From contig JASBTQ010000002.1 of assembly GCA_030148335.1 (NCBI GenBank), positions 124,001 through 188,000 of the forward strand: 64,000 nucleotides of DNA. The letters run 5' to 3'. Origin of the DNA: Allomuricauda sp. (GTDB lineage Bacteria; Bacteroidota; Bacteroidia; Flavobacteriales; Flavobacteriaceae). The notes under the pieces are model-generated. The model was not told where the DNA came from, made no database searches, and worked only from the letters and a program-made list of their open reading frames with translations. This document shows, one piece after another, positions 27,804 through 35,898 of this stretch (the stretch's first letter is position 1; each line of letters opens with the position of its first letter). Position numbers and translations under genes: made by a program.

Positions 27804-28385
27804 ATGGATTTGACCCAAGGAACGGCAGAAGAAAAGAACAGAAGGGCGAAGAAGATGATGCTCTGGTTCGGTATTGTGAGTTTGATCATGGGCTTTGCCG
27901 GATGGACCAGTGCCTATATTGTGAGCAGCAAGAGGGAAGATTGGATCAGTGATCTAGAGTTGCCACAGGCATTTTTCATCAGTACGGCCATCATCATCCT
28001 GAGCAGCATCACCTACTTTGTGGCCAAAAAGGCCGTGGGAAGGAACGACCAAAAGTTGGGGACCATCTTTTTGTTGGTCACTTTGGCCCTTGGTATTGCA
28101 TTCATTGTCTTCCAGTTCAAGGGGTTTTCCCAGATGTTGGAGAATGGATATTATTTTACAGGACCCACGAGCAATATTAAGATGTCCTATGTGTTTCTCA
28201 TTGCAGCAGTGCACATAGTGCACCTTGTGGCCGGTCTCATTTCCCTATTGGTGGTGCTGTTGCAGCAGCTCAGAGGAAAATATATGCCCGGGAATATGTT
28301 GGGAATGGAACTCGGTGCCACGTTTTGGCATTTTTTGGACTTCCTTTGGGTGTATTTGATCCTGTTCATGTATTTCGTGAAATAA
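27804..28385 (+). CDS. Cytochrome c oxidase subunit III (short paralogue)
   Basis: Membrane subunit of the heme-copper oxidase. The 193-residue protein has five helices; conserved positions include the helix with VFLIAAVHIVHLVAGL and the last helix ATFWHFLDFLWVYLILF, the W-H-F-x-D-x-x-W-x-x-x-F signature of subunit III. It starts 3 bases after cyoE and belongs to the same operon. A second, longer subunit III follows at 28478, so the two may both be present in one enzyme, as in other Bacteroidota with ACIII-linked oxidase. Confidence 0.92.
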   Translation: MDLTQGTAEEKNRRAKKMMLWFGIVSLIMGFAGWTSAYIVSSKREDWISDLELPQAFFISTAIIILSSITYFVAKKAVGRNDQKLGTIFLLVTLALGIAFIVFQFKGFSQMLENGYYFTGPTSNIKMSYVFLIAAVHIVHLVAGLISLLVVLLQQLRGKYMPGNMLGMELGATFWHFLDFLWVYLILFMYFVK

Positions 28386-28441
28386 ATCTGGGACGAAGCA
28401 GTTTTCGTTCAAGTTTATCTTTTCAAATATGCCAAAAGGTG

Positions 28442-28449
28442 TAAATTTG
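28442..28449 (+). promoter_or_regulatory. -7 promoter box (TAAATTTG) before the second subunit III gene
   Basis: TAAATTTG lies 29 bases upstream of the ATG at 28478, in the 92-base gap after the first subunit III gene. The -33 position reads TTT rather than TTG, so this is probably an internal promoter of moderate strength. Confidence 0.55.
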
Positions 28450-28477
28450 TGAAAGTTTTAATAAAACGACCTTTTAT

Positions 28478-29452
28478 ATGGATGCAACGGTGACTACCGG
28501 TACAGAAGAAAGCGTTTGGGGAGGGGGAAACAAACCGCTCGGCGCTAGCTATGGAAAAATGATGATGTGGTTTTTCATTGTCTCTGATGCCCTGACCTTC
28601 TCAGGTTTTTTGGTATCGTACGGCTTTTCCAGGTTCAAGTTCATAGACATTTGGCCCATTGCCGATGAGGTGTTCACCCACGTGCCCTTTTTTCATGGAA
28701 ACTACCCTATGTACTATGTTGCCTTCATGACCTTTATCCTGATCATGTCCTCCGTGACCATGGTGCTCGCCGTGGACGCTGGACATAAGATGAAGCAGAG
28801 CAAGGTCGTGATCTATATGTTCCTGACCATTATCGGTGGTGCCATCTTCGTGGGATCACAGGCATGGGAGTGGGCCACTTTCATCAAAGGGGATTATGGG
28901 GCAGTAGAGACCAAGGGAGGTAGGATCCTTCAATTTGTGGATGCGGAGACCGGCGAAAGGGCCGCTTTGGGGGATTTTGCCAAGACCCTTCCAGAGGAAA
29001 GAATAAAACATGAAAAGAGCGAGGGGATTTGGTTCGTGGGCGAAGGCTACAAGACATCCTATTCTTTGAACGAAGTGGTGGAAGGATTCAAGTCCACCCC
29101 AAATATCCTTATCCGTACGGAATATTTGAACGAAGATGGCGAAAAGACCGTCCTGGACAGAAAAGAGTCATTGGCCAAGATCATGCAGGCCACACAGGTG
29201 GTGGAAGGTGCGAACTTGATCCACAACGAATACGGTAGCCGACTGTTTGCCGATTTCTTTTTCTTTATCACAGGATTCCACGGATTCCACGTATTTTCCG
29301 GAGTGGTGATCAACATCATCATCTTCTTCAATGTCATCTTGGGCACCTATGAGCGCAGGGGACATTATGAAATGGTGGAAAAAGTAGGTCTGTACTGGCA
29401 CTTTGTGGATTTGGTATGGGTATTCGTATTCACATTCTTTTATTTGGTATAA
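28478..29452 (+). CDS. Cytochrome c oxidase subunit III (long form with periplasmic insertion)
   Basis: Second subunit III-like protein, 324 residues. The N-terminal helices and the C-terminal pair (FITGFHGFHVFSGV and LYWHFVDLVWVFVFTFFYL) are classical. Between the helix ending SQAWEW (about residue 129) and FADFFFFITGF (about 255) there is a hydrophilic insertion of roughly 110-120 residues not found in ordinary subunit III, where only a few residues join these helices. The insertion reads as a folded soluble domain, and no motif is recognised in it. It is followed 16 bases later by subunit IV. Confidence 0.93.
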   Translation: MDATVTTGTEESVWGGGNKPLGASYGKMMMWFFIVSDALTFSGFLVSYGFSRFKFIDIWPIADEVFTHVPFFHGNYPMYYVAFMTFILIMSSVTMVLAVDAGHKMKQSKVVIYMFLTIIGGAIFVGSQAWEWATFIKGDYGAVETKGGRILQFVDAETGERAALGDFAKTLPEERIKHEKSEGIWFVGEGYKTSYSLNEVVEGFKSTPNILIRTEYLNEDGEKTVLDRKESLAKIMQATQVVEGANLIHNEYGSRLFADFFFFITGFHGFHVFSGVVINIIIFFNVILGTYERRGHYEMVEKVGLYWHFVDLVWVFVFTFFYLV

Positions 29453-29468
29453 AAAATTGACGATATAA

Positions 29469-29852
29469 ATGGCACACGATCATAAACTAGAGATTTTCAG
29501 AGGACTGGTAAAATTCAAATCGAATACCCAAAAAATTTGGGGCGTATTGGTTTTTCTTACCATCATCACGGCAATTGAGGTTGCTTTCGGTATCATAAAG
29601 CCCAAGGCACTGACGCATAACTACTTTTTGGGGATGAAGCTCCTCAACTGGATCTTCATCATTTTGACCTTGGTAAAGGCCTATTATATTGCTTGGGACT
29701 TTATGCACCTTCGCGACGAGAAAAGTTCGTTGAGAAGGGCCATTGTATGGACACCCATATTTTTGATAGCCTACCTCATATTCATTTTGCTCTTCGAAGC
29801 AGATTATGTGTACAACGTGTTCCACGATGGTTTCCTGACGTGGGATTTCTAA
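29469..29852 (+). CDS. Cytochrome c oxidase subunit IV family protein
   Basis: Small structural oxidase subunit. The 127-residue protein has three hydrophobic helices (IWGVLVFLTIITAIEVAFGI, WIFIILTLVKAYYIAWDFMHL and TPIFLIAYLIFILLFEADY), and the pair K-A-x-Y-x-x-x-x-F-M-H-L matches the subunit IV/CyoD-like prokaryotic family. It is the last structural oxidase gene of the block, followed by a perfect terminator. Confidence 0.9.
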   Translation: MAHDHKLEIFRGLVKFKSNTQKIWGVLVFLTIITAIEVAFGIIKPKALTHNYFLGMKLLNWIFIILTLVKAYYIAWDFMHLRDEKSSLRRAIVWTPIFLIAYLIFILLFEADYVYNVFHDGFLTWDF

Positions 29853-29868
29853 TAAAGTATTAACAACT

Positions 29869-29898
29869 AAAAAAGACGGTTTTCCAACCGTCTTTTTT
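29869..29898 (+). terminator. Strong terminator after subunit IV
   Basis: AAAAAAGACGGTT pairs perfectly with AACCGTCTTTTTT across a TTCC loop and is followed by further T residues. The T run runs straight into the next promoter box at 29899, and the symmetrical A/T flanks could also work on the other strand. Confidence 0.92.
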
Positions 29899-29906
29899 TA
29901 TTTTTG
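29899..29906 (+). promoter_or_regulatory. -7 promoter box (TATTTTTG) of the SCO gene group
   Basis: TATTTTTG abuts the terminator at 29869-29898 and lies 17 bases upstream of the ATG at 29923. The expected -33 position falls inside the terminator stem and has no TTG. Confidence 0.6.
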
Positions 29907-29922
29907 CAAAGTCGGGCATACT

Positions 29923-30555
29923 ATGAAAAAAACAGTTGTCTTAGTGGTTCTCTTTGTGTTTCCATTGGTGGCCTATCTCTTCTTTGCATCAGGGGTCAAC
30001 AACTTTGGAAAACTACCTGTACTGACAGAAAGTGTCCCCGATGTGCCCACCATACAGGAAGGGGTGACCTTGGATGGTAAGATCACTATTTTGGGATTTT
30101 TGGGCACCAAGGTGGACAACATGAAGGGAAATGCCTTCAACCTGAACCAAAAGATCTATAAAAGGTTCGGGGAGTTTACCGATTTTCAAGTGGTAATGGT
30201 GGTTCCCAAAGGGAATGAGGAACAGGCCAATGCCCTGAAAGAAGAACTTGGAGAGCTATCCAATGTGGACAAATGGCATTTTGCCTTTGCGGATGAAGCG
30301 CAGATAAAGTCATTTTTCAAGGACCTGAAAACAGATCTGGATTTGGAAGAGGACCTTTCCTCTCCCTATGTGTTCATCGTTGACAAGGACCGCAACCTCA
30401 GGGGGAGGGAAGATGACGAGGACGAAGGACTGAAATATGGATTTGATACCTCATCGGTCGCAGAATTGAACAACAAAATGGAAGACGATGTCAAGATCGT
30501 CTTGGCCGAATACCGACTCGCTTTAAAAAAGAACAATGCCGACAGGAGCAAATAA
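29923..30555 (+). CDS. Membrane-anchored SCO/thioredoxin-like protein without cysteines
   Basis: Unrecognised family. The 210-residue product has one N-terminal anchor (residues 4-22) and a periplasmic domain whose layout parallels the SCO protein encoded next: KITILGFLGTKVDN stands where SCO has its CxxxC strand, and YVFIVDKDRNLRGR stands where SCO has ALVDKNGYIRSR. It has neither the CxxxC pair nor the metal-binding histidine, so it cannot bind copper in the SCO manner. It overlaps the SCO gene by 20 bases. Likely a degenerate SCO paralogue acting as a partner in oxidase assembly; this is inference from alignment by eye. Confidence 0.7.
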   Translation: MKKTVVLVVLFVFPLVAYLFFASGVNNFGKLPVLTESVPDVPTIQEGVTLDGKITILGFLGTKVDNMKGNAFNLNQKIYKRFGEFTDFQVVMVVPKGNEEQANALKEELGELSNVDKWHFAFADEAQIKSFFKDLKTDLDLEEDLSSPYVFIVDKDRNLRGREDDEDEGLKYGFDTSSVAELNNKMEDDVKIVLAEYRLALKKNNADRSK

Positions 30556-31279
30556 CAAGAAAAAATACACCTACGTCTGGGTCTCGGCGATCATTCTCAT
30601 TTTTGGGACTTTTGCCGTGTATGAGATCACCAAAAGGGTGAAAGGGGGAACCATTGTAGAAAACGACCGTATGAGCGTGGCCTCGGCGGAGCAACAGGTA
30701 GGATTTGTCATCAACGAGGGAAAAAAGCGCCAAGTTCCTGAATTCTCATTTATGGACCAGGACAGTGTACTGATCAGCAACAAGGATTATCTTGGAAAAG
30801 TATATGTGGTGGAGTTTTTCTTTACCACCTGTCCTACCATATGCCCCATAATGACCAAAAATCTACTGGAGCTGCAAAAAACCTTCAAGGACGATGCGGA
30901 TTTTGGAGTGGCATCCTTTACCATCAACCCACGGTATGATACCCCAGCGGTGCTCAAAAAATATGCAGAAAAATATGGTATCGTGGACAAGGATTGGCAT
31001 CTGCTCACCGGGGACCAAGAGAAGATCTATACATTGGCCCAAGAAGGTTTCTATATCGTGGCCAACGAAGTAGAGGATGCCCCAGGCGGTTTCGAGCATT
31101 CGGGCATGTTCGCTTTGGTGGACAAAAATGGCTATATTCGCTCCCGTCAGGATAAATTTGGAAATCCCTTAATCTATTACAGGGGCACCATCACTGAAAA
31201 AGAAGGAGTGAATGCCGAGGGAGAGGCCCAGCAGATCACCATGTTAAAAGAGGACATTAAAAAATTATTGGCAGAATGA
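30536..31279 (+). CDS. SCO1/SenC-family copper chaperone
   Basis: Inner-membrane-anchored periplasmic thioredoxin-fold protein that delivers copper to, or reduces, the CuA site of oxidase subunit II. The 247-residue protein has an anchor at about residues 15-32, the copper motif CPTIC (about residues 99-103) in FFFTTCPTICPIM and the distant ligand His in GGFEHSGMFALVD (about residue 187). Start at 30536 inside the preceding gene; the 20-base overlap suggests coupled translation. The downstream DUF420 gene overlaps by 4 bases. Confidence 0.94.
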   Translation: MPTGANNKKKYTYVWVSAIILIFGTFAVYEITKRVKGGTIVENDRMSVASAEQQVGFVINEGKKRQVPEFSFMDQDSVLISNKDYLGKVYVVEFFFTTCPTICPIMTKNLLELQKTFKDDADFGVASFTINPRYDTPAVLKKYAEKYGIVDKDWHLLTGDQEKIYTLAQEGFYIVANEVEDAPGGFEHSGMFALVDKNGYIRSRQDKFGNPLIYYRGTITEKEGVNAEGEAQQITMLKEDIKKLLAE

Positions 31280-31812
31280 CCGAGGACATTTCTATGCGGG
31301 AAAAAAAGTTCAACCAATGGATCACAGTCATATCCATTGCCGTTCCCATTGTGGTGGCATTACTTTTCGGATACAAGATACCCAATGCCGAACCATTGGG
31401 TTTCCTTCCGCCCATTTACGCGACCATTAACGGTTTGACCGCAATTTTGTTGATCGTTGCAGTGATTGCCATAAAGAATGGCAGAAGGTCGCTCCACCAA
31501 AAGCTCATGACCACCTGCATCATTTTCTCCGCACTGTTTCTCGTTATGTACGTGGCTTATCATATGACCTCAGAGACCACCATGTACGGCGGCGAGGGAA
31601 CCATAAAGTACGTGTATTACTTTATTTTGATGACGCATATTGTGCTTTCCATCTCCGTGATTCCCTTGGTGCTGATCACCTATTCAAAAGTATATCTGGA
31701 CGATTTTGAGAGCCATAGGCTATGGGCCAAATATACCTTTCCCATTTGGTTGTACGTGGCCATTACAGGCGTCATCGTCTATGTCATGATTTCCCCCTAT
31801 TACCCCTATTGA
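31276..31812 (+). CDS. DUF420 (CtaM-like) oxidase assembly membrane protein
   Basis: Membrane protein of the DUF420 family. In Bacillus and Staphylococcus the DUF420 protein CtaM is needed for aa3 oxidase activity, and the location here, directly after SCO in an oxidase block, fits that role. The 178-residue protein has five hydrophobic helices, with histidines in SLHQKLM, YHMTSETT and THIVLSI as possible metal or heme ligands. Start ATGA overlaps the SCO stop; a second in-frame ATG at 31294 is also possible. Confidence 0.85.
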   Translation: MTEDISMREKKFNQWITVISIAVPIVVALLFGYKIPNAEPLGFLPPIYATINGLTAILLIVAVIAIKNGRRSLHQKLMTTCIIFSALFLVMYVAYHMTSETTMYGGEGTIKYVYYFILMTHIVLSISVIPLVLITYSKVYLDDFESHRLWAKYTFPIWLYVAITGVIVYVMISPYYPY

Positions 31813-31817
31813 TCCAC

Positions 31818-32030
31818 ATGAAAGCAAAATATCTCCTCGTACTGTTGTTGCTGTTGGCGTTTCCCTCCTTGGTGGATGCCCAGTGTGCCATGTGCCGCGC
31901 AGTAGTGGAGAGTGAGGCCAATGGCAAGACAGCGGAGGGCATCAATAATGGGATAGTGTACCTCATGGCATTTCCCTATCTCTTGGTGGCCGGCTTGTTC
32001 TATTTTATATACAGAAAGATGAGGGGCTGA
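31818..32030 (+). CDS. Small membrane protein with CAMC motif
   Basis: A 70-residue protein of unknown function. It has a cleavable-looking signal peptide (MKAKYLLVLLLLLAFPSLVDAQ), then CAMCRAVVESEANGK, a CxxC pair close to the mature N-terminus, and a C-terminal membrane helix (VYLMAFPYLLVAGLFYFIY). The layout resembles a short periplasmic redox or metal-holding module tethered to the inner membrane. Start at 31818, 5 bases after the DUF420 stop, makes it the last gene of the SCO group; the frame is open back to 31722 but lacks any plausible N-terminus. A role in copper handling for the oxidase is inference. Confidence 0.75.
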   Translation: MKAKYLLVLLLLLAFPSLVDAQCAMCRAVVESEANGKTAEGINNGIVYLMAFPYLLVAGLFYFIYRKMRG

Positions 32031-32071
32031 ACCCGATGTTGATATTTTTTCCCCTGAAGTGTAACATTTGG

Positions 32072-32115
32072 TGTACTTGATCATCTTATAAGGGTACAGA
32101 AGATGTACTTCATCA
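32072..32115. repeat. Direct repeat upstream of the efflux cluster
   Basis: TGTACTTGATCA (32072-32083) and TGTACTTCATCA (32104-32115) match at 11 of 12 bases with 32-base spacing, 17 bases before the first efflux gene. CATCTT/AAGATG inverted arms lie between them. A repressor or activator site for the efflux genes is plausible but unproven. Confidence 0.45.
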
Positions 32116-32132
32116 ATCAAAAACACTGACCT

Positions 32133-33377
32133 ATGTTTGACTTGGAAAGGTGGCAAGAAATATTTGACACCATACGAAAGAACAAACTGCGCACTTTTTT
32201 AACGGGCCTTTCCGTGGCCTCCGGAATTTTCATTCTTGTAATCCTTCTGGGTTTTGGACAAGGTATGCGCAATGGCATCGAACAAGAGTTCAAACAGGAT
32301 GCATCCACAAGTGTCTGGGTCTGGCCCGGAGTCACTTCCAAGGAATACAAGGGGCTCAATCCAGGAAGGCGCATCCAGTTGGTCAATGAGAATTTTGACA
32401 GATCGAGTGCCATGTTCAAGAATACCATCGAACGTGGATCTTCCCGAATCTTTGTCCGTGGAGTCAGTGTGAATTATGGAAAAGAGGCCCTCATTTATGG
32501 CGTGCAGGGAGTCGCTTCGGATTTCCAGTTTATAGAGAATGCTTCCATGTTGGAGGGGCGTTTCATTAATTACCAAGACGAAGTTTCAGCTGGCAAGGTG
32601 GCCGTCATTGGCAACAAGATCAAAACGGACGTCTTCAACAAAGTGGATTCGCCCATTGGCGAGTTTGTGGAGATATCCGGTATCCCCTTCAAGATCATCG
32701 GGGTCTATAAGGAAATGGAAGATCGCGAAGAAGAGCGTATCTATATTCCCATAACCACCGCCCAAAAGGCCTTCAATGGTGGCAATAGGATCAACAACAT
32801 GTCCTTTACACTCCCTCCCGTGGAAAACTTTGACGAAGCGGTCGCCCAGGCCATAAACTTCAAGGACGACATGCGGGAATACCTACAGCAGATCCATACC
32901 GTTGCCCCGGACGATACGGGTGCAATGGAAGTGTGGAGCGCCATGGAAGAGGCCAAACGCTACTATGGGCTCACCAACAACATAAAACTTTTTTTCTGGT
33001 TCGTTGGCATCTGCACCATCATCGCCGGGGTGGTGGGGGTGAGCAACATCATGATGATCGTGGTGAAGGAACGGACCCGGGAAATTGGTATTCGAAAGGC
33101 ATTGGGGGCCAAGCCATGGTCCATCATTGCCATGATCTTGCACGAGTCCATATTTGTGACCGCCATTTCGGGGTTCACGGGATTGATATTCAGTATGGCC
33201 CTTCTCGAACTGGTGGGCCCGAACATTGAAGTGGACTATGTCCTCAACCCGTCCGTGAATTTCAAAGTAGCCTTTTCCACGGTGCTGGTACTTATACTGG
33301 CAGGGACCTTGGCCGGTTTTGTTCCCGCATGGAGGGCAGCCAAAGTACAGGTAATCGAATCCTTGCGAGATGAATAA
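32133..33377 (+). CDS. MacB-type ABC transporter permease (first of four)
   Basis: Membrane subunit of a MacB-like mechanotransmission transporter. The 414-residue protein has an N-terminal helix (residues about 17-42), a large periplasmic core domain (MacB_PCD, about 45-270) and three C-terminal FtsX helices (from about 285, KERTREIGIRKALGAKPWS being the cytoplasmic coupling segment). The ATPase is not fused; it is encoded separately at 35899. This protein most resembles the third permease (36593) in its N-terminus (WQEIF-T--NKLRTFLTG). It opens the cluster and is followed 23 bases later by its partner. Confidence 0.93.
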   Translation: MFDLERWQEIFDTIRKNKLRTFLTGLSVASGIFILVILLGFGQGMRNGIEQEFKQDASTSVWVWPGVTSKEYKGLNPGRRIQLVNENFDRSSAMFKNTIERGSSRIFVRGVSVNYGKEALIYGVQGVASDFQFIENASMLEGRFINYQDEVSAGKVAVIGNKIKTDVFNKVDSPIGEFVEISGIPFKIIGVYKEMEDREEERIYIPITTAQKAFNGGNRINNMSFTLPPVENFDEAVAQAINFKDDMREYLQQIHTVAPDDTGAMEVWSAMEEAKRYYGLTNNIKLFFWFVGICTIIAGVVGVSNIMMIVVKERTREIGIRKALGAKPWSIIAMILHESIFVTAISGFTGLIFSMALLELVGPNIEVDYVLNPSVNFKVAFSTVLVLILAGTLAGFVPAWRAAKVQVIESLRDE

Positions 33378-33400
33378 ACAATCCAACAAAAACAAGCTCT

Positions 33401-34657
33401 ATGTTCAACAGGGATAGATGGCGGGAAATCCTGGAAGTGCTCACCAGCAATGTGTGGCGCACCATCTTCACGGCTTTTGGGGTCTGCTGGGGGATTTTTA
33501 TACTGATTGTGCTGCTAGCAGCAGGTAAGGGACTTGAAAATGGGATAAAGCAAGACTTTGGCGATACGGCGACCAACACCATGTTCATGTGGACAAGGGC
33601 CACGACCAAGGCCTACGAAGGGCTGCCCCAAGGAAGAGGGTTCAATTTCAAGATAAGCGATGTGCAGGCCATCAGGGACAATGTACCCAATCTCAGGTTT
33701 ATTTCCCCAAGGAACCAATTGGGTGGATTTGGGGGGAACAACAACGTCGTGAAAGGAATTCGGACCGGGGCTTTCAATGTGTATGGCGATTACCCGGAAA
33801 TCATCAATCAGGACCCCATGGCAGTGACCTCTGGTAGGTTCATCAACTATAATGACATTGATGAAAAAAGAAAAGTGGCCGTGATCGGGCTGGGGGTCAA
33901 GAACGACCTCTACGAAAAGGACGAGGAAGTGCTGGGGAGCTACATCAAGATCCAAGGAGTGAACTTTATGGTGATCGGTACCTATAAAAAGAACAACAGC
34001 GGTGGGGGAGAAGAAGGACAGAAGGAGATTTTTGTACCATTTACCGCATTCTCGCAGGCCTTCAACCAAGGGGAAAATGTAGGGTGGATGGCCATCACCG
34101 CAAACGATGGCAGCTCCATTTCCCAACTCAAGGACAAGATCATCGACGAAATGAAAAAACGGCACAAGGTCCATCCCGAAGACAACCGGGCCATAGGCTA
34201 TTTCGATCTCTATGAACAGTACAACCGGGTGGAGAGCCTCTTTGGGGCATTGAAGGCGGTCGCCTATATTGTGGGGATCATGGTACTGCTTTCGGGCATT
34301 ATCGGGGTAAGCAACATCATGCTCATCGTGGTGAAGGAACGGACCAAGGAAATTGGTATCCGAAGGGCTTTGGGCGAACAGCCGTGGTCCATCAAAAAAC
34401 AGATACTGATGGAGTCCATTTTCCTCACCATCATTTCAGGGATGGTGGGCATCATTTTTGGGTCATTGGTCATTTATGGGATCAATTCCCTCTTGGACAG
34501 CGTGGGGCCGGTGGACATGTTCATGAGCCCTAGTGTGAGTGTTGGGGTGGTCACCGGGGCGCTGATCATTTTGATGGTGTCCGGCCTGTTGGCAGGTTTC
34601 ATACCGGCCCAGAGTGCCATTAGGGTGCGGCCCATCGAGGCATTACGAACGGAATAA
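33401..34657 (+). CDS. MacB-type ABC transporter permease (second of four)
   Basis: Partner permease, 418 residues, with the same plan: N-terminal helix, periplasmic core and three C-terminal helices with KERTKEIGIRRALGEQPWS. It is closest in style to the fourth permease (37825): both have the EGRFIN/SGRFIN-type periplasmic segments and a QILMES/QILLEA start to the coupling helix. The first and second permeases probably form a heterodimer. The periplasmic adaptor gene follows after 32 bases. Confidence 0.92.
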   Translation: MFNRDRWREILEVLTSNVWRTIFTAFGVCWGIFILIVLLAAGKGLENGIKQDFGDTATNTMFMWTRATTKAYEGLPQGRGFNFKISDVQAIRDNVPNLRFISPRNQLGGFGGNNNVVKGIRTGAFNVYGDYPEIINQDPMAVTSGRFINYNDIDEKRKVAVIGLGVKNDLYEKDEEVLGSYIKIQGVNFMVIGTYKKNNSGGGEEGQKEIFVPFTAFSQAFNQGENVGWMAITANDGSSISQLKDKIIDEMKKRHKVHPEDNRAIGYFDLYEQYNRVESLFGALKAVAYIVGIMVLLSGIIGVSNIMLIVVKERTKEIGIRRALGEQPWSIKKQILMESIFLTIISGMVGIIFGSLVIYGINSLLDSVGPVDMFMSPSVSVGVVTGALIILMVSGLLAGFIPAQSAIRVRPIEALRTE

Positions 34658-34689
34658 AAGTAAATCAATCAAATAAATTATAGCATACA

Positions 34690-35799
34690 ATGAAAAAATC
34701 GGTAACCATTGCCATCTTGTTGCTCATCGTGATCGTGTTCGGTGGCTCCATGTACTATCTCTACCAGAAGAACTCAGAGGATCCGGTGGTCTATCAAACA
34801 GAGACACCTTCCACCCAGACCATAGTCAAAAAAGCTGTGGCCACGGGAAGCATTCTCCCTTTGGAAGAAGTGTTGATCAAGCCCAACATTTCCGGTGTCA
34901 TTGAAGAGATCTTTGTGGAAGGGGGGGATTTTGTAAAGTCGGGCGACCTGTTGGCCAAGATCAAAGTAGTGCCCAACCTGTCCGCCTTGAACGATGCAAA
35001 AAATGCCATTGATGAGGCGAAGATCAATCTGGAGGATCAAAAGAGAAACTTCGAACGCCAATCCACGCTCTTTGCCAAGGGGGTCATATCCCGGGCCGAT
35101 ATGGACAGGGCACAGGTGACCTATGATCAGGCGAAACAGTCCTATGGCGCGGCCAACAAACGATACGATATCGTAAAAACCGGGACTACGAGCGGCCTCA
35201 GCAATGCAGCCAACACCATGATCCGTGCCACGGTGAGCGGTATGGTCCTGGAGGTGCCCGTAGAAGTGGGGAACCAGGTCATAGAGAGCAATAATTTCAA
35301 CGAAGGGACCACCATTGCCGCCATTGCCGATGTGGACAAAATGATCTTCGAGGGCAAGGTGGACGAATCCGAAGTGGGAAAAATCAAGGAAGACCTGCCT
35401 TTGGAAATCACTGTGGGTGCCATCGAGAACCGTGTCTTTGATGCGGTACTGGACTATATCGCACCCAAGGGAAAAGAAGAGAACGGGGCCATCCAGTTCG
35501 AGATCAAGGGCTCCTTGAAAAAAGGGGATACCACATTCATAAGGGCGGGCCTAAGCGCCAATGCTTCCATCATCTTGGCGCGGGCCGATAGCGTTCTGGC
35601 CCTAAAGGAAGCCTTGGTGCAGTTTGACAATGATACTAAAAAACCATTTGTGGAAGTGGAGACCGCGGCGCAAAAATTTGAGCGTAGGGACGTGGAACTG
35701 GGTGTGAGTGATGGCATTTATGTAGAAGTGAAGTCAGGGGTCACCGCAAGTGACAAGGTCAAAATTTGGAACGCAATTGCCGAAGAACAAACCAATTAA
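34690..35799 (+). CDS. Periplasmic adaptor (HlyD/MacA-like membrane fusion protein), first copy
   Basis: Bridges the permeases to the outer-membrane channel. The 369-residue protein has an N-terminal anchor (about residues 5-24), a split barrel-sandwich (lipoyl-like) domain (VLIKPNISGVIEEIFVEGGDFVKSGDLLAKI and its second half TVSGMVLEVPVEVGNQV), a short coiled-coil hairpin (about 100-155) and beta-barrel domains. The hairpin length is that of MacA-type adaptors. A second copy lies at 39129 with the same order of segments. Confidence 0.92.
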   Translation: MKKSVTIAILLLIVIVFGGSMYYLYQKNSEDPVVYQTETPSTQTIVKKAVATGSILPLEEVLIKPNISGVIEEIFVEGGDFVKSGDLLAKIKVVPNLSALNDAKNAIDEAKINLEDQKRNFERQSTLFAKGVISRADMDRAQVTYDQAKQSYGAANKRYDIVKTGTTSGLSNAANTMIRATVSGMVLEVPVEVGNQVIESNNFNEGTTIAAIADVDKMIFEGKVDESEVGKIKEDLPLEITVGAIENRVFDAVLDYIAPKGKEENGAIQFEIKGSLKKGDTTFIRAGLSANASIILARADSVLALKEALVQFDNDTKKPFVEVETAAQKFERRDVELGVSDGIYVEVKSGVTASDKVKIWNAIAEEQTN

Positions 35800-35828
35800 A
35801 AATCATTTAACAAAAATTTTCAATAATT

Positions 35829-35863
35829 CTTGTAACATTTTAACAACTTGCCTGTCTTACAAG
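35829..35863. promoter_or_regulatory. Inverted repeat before the efflux ATPase gene
   Basis: CTTGTAA (35829-35835) and TTACAAG (35857-35863) form a perfect 7-base inverted repeat in the 99-base gap between the adaptor and ATPase genes. The left arm runs into TGTAACATTT (35831-35840), a 10-base string also present at 32060-32069 ahead of the first permease gene. It may mark a second promoter with shared control. Confidence 0.4.
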
Positions 35864-35898
35864 CAGAGGTTAAAAAAAGATAGCTAACATCACCAATC

